A stretch of DNA of 64,000 nt from Pseudazoarcus sp963975885 (lineage in GTDB: Bacteria > Pseudomonadota > Gammaproteobacteria > Burkholderiales > Rhodocyclaceae). Location of the stretch: assembly GCA_963975885.1 (NCBI GenBank), contig CAXBIS010000009.1:66904-130903 (forward strand). Direction: 5' to 3'. Under the pieces are notes generated by a model. The model was not told where the DNA came from. It saw only the letters and a program-made list of their open reading frames with translations, and searched no databases. Shown here in pieces: positions 26,536-34,410 of the stretch (the first letter of the stretch is position 1; each line of letters starts with the position of its first letter). Both the position numbers and the translations under genes were made by a program.

Positions 26536-27081
26536 TCAGAGACCCAGTTCACGAGTCAGCCGATCCAGACGCATGGCGGCGTCGATGCGGTCGTCGCGCA
26601 GACGGTCGCGCTTGCGTTCCAGGCTGCGAATGTCGACCCAAAGGCGGGCCCGGTCGCGTTCGTCTAGCTTCTTCGATGTGGCGAGTTGGCGCTCGCGCCA
26701 GGTCAGGTCGCGGTCGATGGACTCGATCTCGCGGCGCGTGTCGGCGAGCTGTCGGGCAGCGTCGTGCAGGCGCGCGAAATCGGCGTCATCGCACACGCCG
26801 GCGTAGCGCCTGCCGGCCAGGCCGTGCTCGATGGCGTTGGGCAGCTGGCAATATTCCGGCAGTCCACGCTGGCGGCCGGCTTCCCAGGCCGACGCGTCGG
26901 GCACGATGCCTGCCTGCGCACAGGCTTCGGCGTGGCGTTCGATGCGCGATTGCGGGTAGCCGTCACGCCCGTCTTCGACGCCCAGCGCGTGCCAGTCGGT
27001 GCGTGCGCATTCTTCGGACGGGATGGTTGCGCATCCCGCGATCAGCGCGACGATCAGGCAGGCAGGCAGGGTGGTCCTCAT
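26536..27081 (-). CDS. DUF2799 lipoprotein
   Basis: 181 residues from the ATG at 27081 that overlaps the stop of the glycosyltransferase fusion (ATGA). Lipoprotein signal with lipobox LIAGC (Cys17), then the DUF2799 pattern: WHALGVEDGRDG, RIERHAEAC, GRQRGLPEYCQLPNAIEHGLAGRRY. The C-terminal third (about 115-180) is a charged heptad-like stretch likely to form a coiled coil. Position +2 is Ala, so outer-membrane sorting is expected. Role unknown; third gene of the operon with the YbhN-like and fusion proteins. Confidence 0.82.
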   Translation of the reverse strand: MRTTLPACLIVALIAGCATIPSEECARTDWHALGVEDGRDGYPQSRIERHAEACAQAGIVPDASAWEAGRQRGLPEYCQLPNAIEHGLAGRRYAGVCDDADFARLHDAARQLADTRREIESIDRDLTWRERQLATSKKLDERDRARLWVDIRSLERKRDRLRDDRIDAAMRLDRLTRELGL

Positions 27082-29327
27082 GGGGTGCTCTCCAGGTTCG
27101 GCGTCGCCGCCGCATCTTGTTTGGCCTTGTGCGCCAGCGTCTCGGCATAGAAGCCGCGGATGCGTGTCGCGAAGGCCTCGACCGAATGGTCGGCCGCGAA
27201 GCTCACTGCATTGTCTGCCATCTCGTGGCGCAAGGTGTCGTCGGTGAGCAGTTCCACCACGCGCTTGCACCAGCGCGCGTGGTTCTCGGGCGTCTTGAAG
27301 CCATTGTGGCCGTCGTGCACGACGTCGTCGATGCCGCTCGAGCGCACCGCCACCACCGGCAGGCCGGCGGCCATCGCCTCCAGGATGACCATGCCCTGGG
27401 TCTCCGATTTCGACGCGAATACGAATACGTCGCCCAACGCGTACCACTTTGCCATGTCTTCCGGCGGTACCGCGCCGACCAGCGTGAAGTGCTCTCGCAG
27501 CCCCAGATCGTCGATTCGCCCTTGCAGACGGCGGCGCTGGTGACCGTCGCCGATCATCAGCACGCGAAACGGCGCCTCGTACTTGCGTTGCAGACGGTCA
27601 GCCGCGTCGATCAGGAAGTCGATGTTCTTCTCGTTCGACAGGCGCGACACGCTGATCAGCACGCGCGCGTCGCCGATGCCCAGTTCGTTTCGCAGGCGCT
27701 CCACCTCGTCGCGGTCGACCTCGCGCAAGCGCGCGTACTCGATGCCGGTTGGCTGCACCAGGCTGGGCGTGGTCACGCCGATCATGCGCAGGTATTCCTC
27801 GGTCGAATAGGTCGGCACGACGACGCCGTCACAGCGATTGGCGAAGCGCCGGATCAGCGCGTGCGAGATCAGGTTGCGGAACAGCGCGACGGGCAGCGGC
27901 ACGAAGTGGGCGTAGTGCTCGAGCCGCGTGTGATAGGTGTAGATCACAGGCACCTTGAGTCGGCGTGCGACGAACACCCCGAACGAGCCGAGCCAGAACG
28001 GGTGATGTACGTGGATGATGTCCGGCGCGAACTCGCGCACGCGGCGTCGGATCGACGGCAGGAAGGCGTTGGCGAGCCGGAATTCGCGCTTCTCGCCAAG
28101 CGCGAGCAGCGAAGGCACGCGCAGCACGTCAGCCTCGCGTTCTGGCTGCTTGCGGTAGCGCGGCGCGACTACCATCACCGTGTCGCCGAGTGTGACCAGC
28201 CCGGCCTTGAGGCGCGCAATCGAGATCGGTACGCCACCGATGAAAGGCAGGAAGTTGTTCGTGAACATCGCCACGCGCAACGGACGATCCAGCCACGGCG
28301 TGGCGTCGATGTCGTAGTCCGGGTAGTAGTCGCGCCCGACGAACACCGCGCGGTAGAGCTTGATTGCCAGCCCGGCCAGAACGGCGACGATCAGGAAAAA
28401 ATTGACGTAGCCGACGTAGAACAGCGAATAGACGAAGAACCACAGGCTCTCGACCTGTTTGAGCAACGGATGCTGGCCGACTTCGAGAGGTTCGACGATG
28501 TGGCTGATCGAGCCGTCCGCGTGCTTGTCCACGCGCACGTAGTGATAGAAGCTCTCGGCGTCGTTGAGAACCAGGCCGCCCGCTCCGCCGGTCACCACAA
28601 ACAGCGTGTCGCCGTGCCGCTGCTCGTCATGGATCGAGAGGTTGGCCGAGAACACCATGTCGATGCGATGGCGCTCGACGGCGACGAGCAGCGCGTCGCG
28701 GAAATCGTCGGGCAGATAGTCATTGTCGGTGGCGAGCATCGGTTCGTCGACGGGACGCAACGGCGGCTTGCCCACGAACACGAAGCGCGCGCGGGTGGTG
28801 TCGTTCTCGAGCAGGTCGTCCATCCAGCGCAATTGCCAGCGCCACGGCGTCTTGCCCGTACCGTCGAGAAAGATCAGCCGCGTGTCGCCGAAGCGCAGGC
28901 TGTAGAAGTGCGGTCCGAAGTGCTCGTAGAAACGGAAGCTGCCGAAGTTCTCGTACTCGTTTGCGCCGAAGGTCAGCAGCCAGGGCACGGTCAAGCGGCC
29001 CAGCGTGCCCTCGAGCGCACGGTACTTGTCCTCCCCGCCGCCACTGACCGCGTTGCCGGCGGAGACGACAAAATCCACCCCGGCCTTGTTGAGCCTCGGC
29101 AGGATGCGCCGCTCGAAGATGCCCACCGAGTTCTCGATGTTGCCGACCACCGCAAAACTGAAGGATTCGCGCTCTGCGAGCAGGTCACGGATGCGTTCGA
29201 CCTGCGGCGTATGCAGCGCCTTGAGGTCGGGCAGCACGAAGTTCAGGTACGCCTTGTAGCCGAGCATCAGCATCACGACCGCAACGCAGGCGTAGAAGGT
29301 GAAGCGGGAGTGCAGCAGTCGTTTCAC
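27078..29327 (-). CDS. Degenerate metallophosphoesterase-like domain fused to a GT4 glycosyltransferase
   Basis: 749 residues from a GTG that overlaps the upstream stop (GTGA). Order: membrane helix about 10-30; metallophosphoesterase-like domain about 52-275; second hydrophobic segment 296-324; GT-B glycosyltransferase family 4 domain 350-735. The GT part has GGVPISIARL, HVHHPFWLG, the donor-site segment SRLSNEKN and an E-x7-E motif in SETQGMVILEAM. The phosphatase part has lost its metal ligands: GNIEN for GDxH at 62, AGN for GD at 90, GANEYE for GNHE at 121, Lys187 for His, ANLSIH for GHxH at 228. With helices on both sides the first domain should be periplasmic and the GT domain cytoplasmic. 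A membrane glycolipid or glycan enzyme is likely. Confidence 0.82.
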   Translation of the reverse strand: MKRLLHSRFTFYACVAVVMLMLGYKAYLNFVLPDLKALHTPQVERIRDLLAERESFSFAVVGNIENSVGIFERRILPRLNKAGVDFVVSAGNAVSGGGEDKYRALEGTLGRLTVPWLLTFGANEYENFGSFRFYEHFGPHFYSLRFGDTRLIFLDGTGKTPWRWQLRWMDDLLENDTTRARFVFVGKPPLRPVDEPMLATDNDYLPDDFRDALLVAVERHRIDMVFSANLSIHDEQRHGDTLFVVTGGAGGLVLNDAESFYHYVRVDKHADGSISHIVEPLEVGQHPLLKQVESLWFFVYSLFYVGYVNFFLIVAVLAGLAIKLYRAVFVGRDYYPDYDIDATPWLDRPLRVAMFTNNFLPFIGGVPISIARLKAGLVTLGDTVMVVAPRYRKQPEREADVLRVPSLLALGEKREFRLANAFLPSIRRRVREFAPDIIHVHHPFWLGSFGVFVARRLKVPVIYTYHTRLEHYAHFVPLPVALFRNLISHALIRRFANRCDGVVVPTYSTEEYLRMIGVTTPSLVQPTGIEYARLREVDRDEVERLRNELGIGDARVLISVSRLSNEKNIDFLIDAADRLQRKYEAPFRVLMIGDGHQRRRLQGRIDDLGLREHFTLVGAVPPEDMAKWYALGDVFVFASKSETQGMVILEAMAAGLPVVAVRSSGIDDVVHDGHNGFKTPENHARWCKRVVELLTDDTLRHEMADNAVSFAADHSVEAFATRIRGFYAETLAHKAKQDAAATPNLESTP

Positions 29328-30379
29328 GGTTGCGTCCTCGCCGCGCCCGCGAGCCGCCGGCCGAGCAGCACGAGGCCGATCAGCATGCCCAGATGGATGG
29401 TGAGAAAGCGCCAGGCCAGCGTCACCAGCACCAGTTGTTCAGGGCCCAGTATGTCGGTGAAGAAGGCACCGAACACGCCCTCCGAAATGCCGGCGGCGCC
29501 CGGCGTCGGTGCGAAGTACATGGCGAAGGTCGTCACCAGGGCCAGTCCCGCCGTGGTCAGCCACGCCGTGTCATGGCCGAGCCCCCCGGCCAGTAGCGCC
29601 GGGAAGCTGAACAGGCAGCCCAAAAACAGCAGGGTGCTGGCCATCGACAGCGCGATCAGGTGCGGCGGGCCCGACAGGTACGCGCCAAAGCTGCGCGCGA
29701 AGCGCAGCACCTCGCGTCGCAGCGCGAACTGCAGTCGGCGATGGCGTCGCGCGCCCATCAGCCCGACGCGACGCAGCCCGGCCAGCGAACCGCCCAGTGG
29801 CGCGATCAACCAGCGCGTGCGCAGCACGACGACCGCGAAGAACAGCACGTACAGGGTCACGAGCACCGCCAGTACCGGCGCGATGCGCCCCAGCAGCGCG
29901 TGGCCGTCGGTCGAAGTGCCGAACACCAGGAACAGGGGCGTTGCCACGAAGATCACCGCCGTGGCCAGCACCGTGCGCAAGGTCGTCGCGGCGGTGGCGC
30001 AGCCGACCGGTACGCCATGTTCGCGCAGGAACCACACCTGCGCGATGCCGCCACCGGTAGCCATCGGCGTGACGTTGGAGAAGAAGATGTTCACGAATAC
30101 CAGCCGCGCCATCGCCGCGGCCGGGATGCGATGGCCCAACGCGCGCAGCGTGTAGTGCAGGCGAAGTCCGTCGGCCAGAAAATAGAGCGCGAGCAGGGCG
30201 CTGGCCGCTGCCAGCACCGAAGGAGCGAGCAGCCGGCTGTCGAAGGCGACGCTGCGTCCGGCGAACTGCTCGAAGACCGCCCACACGCCCGCAGCGGTGA
30301 ACGCGACGAATAGCAATCCGAACAGCGCCAGTCGGCGTCGCGGCGAGGGCCGTTCAGGGCGTTTCGTCGCATCGGTCAT
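29324..30379 (-). CDS. YbhN/UPF0104-type integral membrane protein (lysylphosphatidylglycerol synthase TM-like)
   Basis: 351 residues, about eight hydrophobic helices. Family features: NIFFSNVTPMATGGGIAQVWFL (about 96-117), and in the C-terminal half FAPTPGAAGISEGVF (about 293-307), matching the flippase-like membrane domain seen in MprF and stand-alone in YbhN. First gene of a leftward operon whose next product is the glycosyltransferase fusion; together they suggest synthesis and translocation of a glycosylated lipid (inference). Confidence 0.85.
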   Translation of the reverse strand: MTDATKRPERPSPRRRLALFGLLFVAFTAAGVWAVFEQFAGRSVAFDSRLLAPSVLAAASALLALYFLADGLRLHYTLRALGHRIPAAAMARLVFVNIFFSNVTPMATGGGIAQVWFLREHGVPVGCATAATTLRTVLATAVIFVATPLFLVFGTSTDGHALLGRIAPVLAVLVTLYVLFFAVVVLRTRWLIAPLGGSLAGLRRVGLMGARRHRRLQFALRREVLRFARSFGAYLSGPPHLIALSMASTLLFLGCLFSFPALLAGGLGHDTAWLTTAGLALVTTFAMYFAPTPGAAGISEGVFGAFFTDILGPEQLVLVTLAWRFLTIHLGMLIGLVLLGRRLAGAARTQP

Positions 30380-30442
30380 CGCCGCAATCCTATCAGCGTG
30401 GAGTCATATGGCCGCGTGACGCGGTTTGCTTCGTCGCCGATC

Positions 30443-30473
30443 TGCGTCAAAGTATGCTTTCGGTTTTGACGCA
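30443..30473. promoter_or_regulatory. Inverted repeat TGCGTCAAA-N13-TTTGACGCA upstream of a diguanylate cyclase gene
   Basis: Perfect 9-bp arms (30443-30451 and 30465-30473) with a TATGCT hexamer inside the spacer, 18 bp before the start codon at 30491. It can be a protein operator over the promoter or a hairpin sequestering the ribosome site. No annotated regulator in the window is an obvious partner. Confidence 0.5.
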
Positions 30474-30490
30474 CGAGGCTCGCTGCAAGC

Positions 30491-32164
30491 ATGCGTTTCG
30501 TCAACAGTTTCCGTTTCCGTCTGGCGGCCCTGTTCGGTGCACTGGCGCTGGTCATCGGTCTTGCCGTGACGCTGTCCGTGGAGGAACTCGCCGCGCGCAG
30601 CATGACTGCGTCCAGCGGCGAGCAATTGCTTGGCGTGACGCGGTCGATCGCCGGAACTTTGACGGCGAATCTTGGCGAGCGCACGCGCGAGATCGAGCTG
30701 GTTGCGGCGTCGCCGATCATCGCCGAGGGCGACTGGGATCGTCCATCGCTGCGGGTCTGGATGGATGCGGTCAAGTCTTCCTATCGACCCTATGCATGGA
30801 TGGGCCTGGCGGACGTGTCGGGGCGGGTGGTCGTCGCCGCTGACGGCTTGCTGCAGGGGGGCGACGTTTCGCAGCGACCGTGGTTCGTCACCGGGCTCGA
30901 GCGCACCTTCATCGGCGACGTGCATGAAGCCTTGCTGCTGGCCGAGAAGCTCGGGTCGGACGGCGCCGAGCCGCTGCGCTTCATTGATTTCGCCGCGCCG
31001 GTGACCGGGCCCGGTGGGGAGGTGCGCGGTGTGGTTGCGACGCATCTTCACTGGAGCTGGATCGAGTCGGTCGTGCGTGAGGCCTTGCCGCGCGCCGCGT
31101 CCGATGCAGGGGTCGAGGTCTTCGTGGTCGGTGCGAACGACGAGGTGCTGTACCCGTTTGGCTCGGCGGGTCGTGCCGCGCTGCCGCTCGAACTGCCGGC
31201 GCGCGGTTTCGATGTCACTGAGGCAGTGGACGAAATGGCATGGCTGGTCGCATCCGCGCCGGTCGATGCTCCGCTGGCCGAGGATCTTGCCTGGCGCATC
31301 GTGCTGCGTCAGCCCGTCGAGATGGCGCTCGCCGAGGTCACCGACCTGCGGCGCAACCTGTTGCTCATCGGTGTACCCGTCATCGGGCTGTTCGTGCTGC
31401 TCGGATGGTGGTTCGCGGTGGCATTCAGCCGGCCGGTGGAGGAACTCGCGCGCGTGGCGCGGCGCATCGATGAAGGTGACGAAGCGGCTTCCTTCCCGGA
31501 GCGCAGCGGCATACATGAATTGCGACATCTGGCCATCTCGCTGCGTGGCATGACGGCTACGCTGATCCGGCGCCGACGCGAGCTCGAACAGACCAACCAG
31601 TCGCTCGAGCAGATGGTCGCTTCGCGCACCGCGCAACTTCAGGAGGCGAACTGCCGGCTCGAGGTCTTGTCGTCGACCGATGCGTTGACGCAGCTCGCCA
31701 ACCGTCGCCGTTTCGACGCGGCGCTGGCCGAGGAGTGGGCGCGAGCGCGTCGCAATGGTGACGCGCTCGGCGTGATCCTGATCGACCTGGATCTGTTCAA
31801 GGCCTACAACGACGGCTACGGTCACGTCGCCGGCGACGCTTGCCTGCGACAGGTCGGTGCGCTGCTGGCGGGCAAGGTGCGACGGGCGGGTGAACTGGCC
31901 GCGCGCTACGGTGGCGAGGAGTTCGTCGTGCTGGTGTCGCAGACTGATAAGGTCGCGCTCGCGCAACTGGCCGAGTTCATCCGGCAGGCCTTCGAGGACG
32001 CAGCGATCGAGCACGAGGACTCGCCCTTCGGTCATGTCACGGCGAGCCTGGGCATTGCCGTGTGCGTGCCCGATGGGGAGGCCGCCCCGGCTGCGCTGGT
32101 CGAACGCGCCGACGCCGCCCTGTACCGCGCCAAGGAGGCGGGACGCAACCGCGTCGAGGCCTGA
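30491..32164 (+). CDS. Membrane diguanylate cyclase with periplasmic Cache sensor
   Basis: 557 residues. Membrane helix 10-30, periplasmic sensor about 31-285 of dCache type (PYAWMGLADVSGRVVVAADGL), second helix 290-313, HAMP 314-365, short coiled coil 355-392, GGDEF domain 393-557. The active-site loop is GGEEF at 474-478, so it should make c-di-GMP from two GTP. The allosteric RxxD site five residues before it reads RAGE, so product inhibition is probably lost. Divergent from the YbhN-like gene with 111 bp between; followed after 57 bp by the Old Yellow Enzyme gene. Confidence 0.92.
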   Translation: MRFVNSFRFRLAALFGALALVIGLAVTLSVEELAARSMTASSGEQLLGVTRSIAGTLTANLGERTREIELVAASPIIAEGDWDRPSLRVWMDAVKSSYRPYAWMGLADVSGRVVVAADGLLQGGDVSQRPWFVTGLERTFIGDVHEALLLAEKLGSDGAEPLRFIDFAAPVTGPGGEVRGVVATHLHWSWIESVVREALPRAASDAGVEVFVVGANDEVLYPFGSAGRAALPLELPARGFDVTEAVDEMAWLVASAPVDAPLAEDLAWRIVLRQPVEMALAEVTDLRRNLLLIGVPVIGLFVLLGWWFAVAFSRPVEELARVARRIDEGDEAASFPERSGIHELRHLAISLRGMTATLIRRRRELEQTNQSLEQMVASRTAQLQEANCRLEVLSSTDALTQLANRRRFDAALAEEWARARRNGDALGVILIDLDLFKAYNDGYGHVAGDACLRQVGALLAGKVRRAGELAARYGGEEFVVLVSQTDKVALAQLAEFIRQAFEDAAIEHEDSPFGHVTASLGIAVCVPDGEAAPAALVERADAALYRAKEAGRNRVEA

Positions 32165-32221
32165 CCGCGCTACAGTGCGCATCGGGCGCATGTGCGCGGT
32201 TTTCCGGTTTCGAGGCAATCG

Positions 32222-33334
32222 ATGAGTCATCTGTTCACCCCGCTGGCCCTGGACGGGCTGCAACTGGCCAACCGCATCGTCGTTGCGCCGATGTGCCAGT
32301 ACTCGGCCGAGGACGGCTGTGCGACCGACTGGCATTTGATCCATCTGGGCAATCTGGCGCTGTCCGGCGCCGGGCTGCTGATCCTCGAGGCGACCGCAGT
32401 GCGGCCCGAAGGGCGCATCTCGCCGCAGGATCTGGGGCTGTATTCGGACGCCAACGAGGCGGCGCTCGCGCGCGTGATCGGCGCTGTTCGCAAGTACGCC
32501 GACCTGCCGCTATGTGTGCAGCTGGCGCACGCCGGGCGCAAGGCGTCGAGCTACGCGCCGTGGCTGGGCGGCTCCCTGGTGCTGGCCGCCGAGGGGGGCT
32601 GGCAACCGCTCGCACCGTCGCCCCTGGCCCACGGGCGTGACGAGCCACCGCCGGCCGAACTGAGTGAGGCCGGCCTGCGCGAGATCCGCGATGCCTTCGT
32701 GGCCGCCGCCCAGCGTGCGGCCCGGCTGGGCTTGGACGCCATCGAGTTGCACGCGGCGCACGGCTATCTGCTGCATCAGTTCCTGTCGCCGCTCTCCAAC
32801 CGGCGCGAGGACGCCTACGGCGGTTTGCTGGAAAACCGCATGCGTTTTCCGCTGGAGGTGTTCGATGCAGTGCGTGCCGTGTTTTCTGCGGGCAAGCCGG
32901 TGGGCGTGCGCATTTCGGCCAGCGACTGGGTGGACGGCGGCTGGGACGTGGCGCAGAGCCTCGAATTTGCCGCCGCACTCGAAGCGCGTGGCTGCGCCTT
33001 CATTCACGTGTCGAGTGGCGGGTTGTCGACCGAGCAGAAGATTCCGCTCGCGCCGGGCTATCAGGTGCCGTTCGCCAAACAGGTGCGTCACCGCGTCAAG
33101 ATGCCGGTGATCGCGGTCGGCCTGCTGACCGAGCCCGAGCAGGCCGAGGCCATCGTCGCCAACGGCGAGGCCGACCTCGTTGCGCTCGCGCGCGGCATGT
33201 TGTGGGACCCGCGCTGGCCGTGGCACGCGGCGGCCAGACTGGGCGGCACGGTGAAGGCGCCGCCGCAGTACTGGCGCTGCGAGCCGAGGGCGTTCAAGGG
33301 CGTGTTCGGCGATACGACGACCGGCCAGCGATAG
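32222..33334 (+). CDS. NADH:flavin oxidoreductase, YqjM-type Old Yellow Enzyme
   Basis: 370 residues from the ATG at 32222 (a longer in-frame start at 32192 is less likely). FMN-dependent ene-reductase barrel of the thermophilic-like/YqjM class: Cys25 and Tyr27 in APMCQYSAE tune the flavin, HAGRKAS binds FMN phosphate side, ELHAAHGYLLHQFLSPLSN is the class signature, and GVRISASDW follows. Reduces activated C=C bonds (enones, maleimides, nitro compounds) in vitro; the natural substrate is unknown. A bidirectional terminator follows directly. Confidence 0.9.
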   Translation: MSHLFTPLALDGLQLANRIVVAPMCQYSAEDGCATDWHLIHLGNLALSGAGLLILEATAVRPEGRISPQDLGLYSDANEAALARVIGAVRKYADLPLCVQLAHAGRKASSYAPWLGGSLVLAAEGGWQPLAPSPLAHGRDEPPPAELSEAGLREIRDAFVAAAQRAARLGLDAIELHAAHGYLLHQFLSPLSNRREDAYGGLLENRMRFPLEVFDAVRAVFSAGKPVGVRISASDWVDGGWDVAQSLEFAAALEARGCAFIHVSSGGLSTEQKIPLAPGYQVPFAKQVRHRVKMPVIAVGLLTEPEQAEAIVANGEADLVALARGMLWDPRWPWHAAARLGGTVKAPPQYWRCEPRAFKGVFGDTTTGQR

Positions 33335-33368
33335 AAGCAAAAGCCCCGGAATTCCGGGGCTTTTGCTT
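33335..33368. terminator. Bidirectional Rho-independent terminator
   Basis: A 34-nt perfect palindrome with outer A-rich and T-rich arms around AGCCCCGG/CCGGGGCT. The flanking AAGCAAAA and TTTTGCTT give a U-tract in either direction, serving the Old Yellow Enzyme gene on the plus strand and the TerB-like gene on the minus strand. Confidence 0.9.
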
Positions 33369-33384
33369 TGGAGTCGACGCTGCC

Positions 33385-34347
33385 TCAGCCGCGCAGGCTG
33401 GACGTGATCTGCGCCAGATCGACGGTACGTGCGCGTTCGGCGATCTGGCCGGCGTATTGCTGCTGCAGGCCGCGCGCCTGGCCGAACCATTCGGTGAATT
33501 CGGCCTTGAGTGCGGCGGTGTCGAGCTTGCGTCCGCCGCCATAGTAGCTCACCGCGACCTTGCCGATGGCCCAGGTGGTGGCGAACGAGAAGGCCGCGCC
33601 GGTGGCGGTGCCACCGACCCCGCGACCCAGTCCGCCGAAGACCTTGCCGAGCAGCCCGTCGACGAGCTTGCGGCCGATCTGTTCGACGTACTGCCCGGTC
33701 ATGCCGACGCCGGCCGCAGCCAGGAAATCCGTGATGTGGCCGCGATCCAGTTCATAGCCGTGGGCCTTGCCGACGCGATACACCAGCCGCAATTGCAGCG
33801 GAATGATGGCCATCGAGGCCATGGACTGCGGCAGCAGTTCGAGGGCGCCGTTGAGGATGGAGGCGTTGAGGATCATGCGGTCGAGCTCATTGCGATCCGG
33901 CGCGGGGGCGGTGCCTGTTCCGGCGGCCACGGCGACCGGTACGACTTCTGCCGGAAGACTGCCGGCGACCGGCGCTTCGGCGACTTCCTCGGCCTGGTGC
34001 ACGGTGGCTTCGGCCTGGCCGTGGTCGAGTTTCAGTGCGGTTTCCAGCCGCTCGAGGTATGCCGTTTCGGCCGCGTCGTGGCGGCCGTCGGCCTCGACCA
34101 CGCCGACGGCCATCTCGAAGGCGAGCTGGCGCAGTTCCAGGGTGTCCAGTTCGGTGGCGGCTGCGTCAAGGTCGGCGCGACCGAGCAGCACGTCCTGGTA
34201 GAGCTTCATGAAGTCGAGGTCGCCGTCGTCACCGAGTGACTCGGCGACGCGGCGCACGTGTTCGCGCTCGGTGCTGTCCTTGCGTCCGTCTGCGAATGCG
34301 GCCATCAGGCAGATCGTGATGATGGCGCGGGCCTGTTGCGGGTTCAT
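33385..34347 (-). CDS. TerB-like / DUF697 protein
   Basis: 320 residues in two parts. N-terminal helical TerB-like module about 1-115 (AIITICLMAAFADGRKDSTEREHVRRVAESLG, and a second half with AVGVVEADGRHDAAETAYLERL). A Pro/Ala-rich linker about 120-155 leads to a DUF697-like region with PLQLRLVYRVGKAHGYELD and glycine-rich hydrophobic stretches that may insert into membrane. TerB-like modules are linked to metal sensing and stress; no ter genes are nearby. Role unknown. Confidence 0.75.
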   Translation of the reverse strand: MNPQQARAIITICLMAAFADGRKDSTEREHVRRVAESLGDDGDLDFMKLYQDVLLGRADLDAAATELDTLELRQLAFEMAVGVVEADGRHDAAETAYLERLETALKLDHGQAEATVHQAEEVAEAPVAGSLPAEVVPVAVAAGTGTAPAPDRNELDRMILNASILNGALELLPQSMASMAIIPLQLRLVYRVGKAHGYELDRGHITDFLAAAGVGMTGQYVEQIGRKLVDGLLGKVFGGLGRGVGGTATGAAFSFATTWAIGKVAVSYYGGGRKLDTAALKAEFTEWFGQARGLQQQYAGQIAERARTVDLAQITSSLRG

Positions 34348-34410
34348 CGAACCTCCTTTGCGGTCTGGAACGAAATAGTGTGAATGGGGGCGCGTCAGTT
34401 TTTCGTTCGT

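Noticed and set aside
26343..30155. Plus-strand open frame of 1270 codons
   Set aside because: It is opposite the lipoprotein, glycosyltransferase-fusion and YbhN-like genes and its translation is rich in Arg/His/Gln without any domain.
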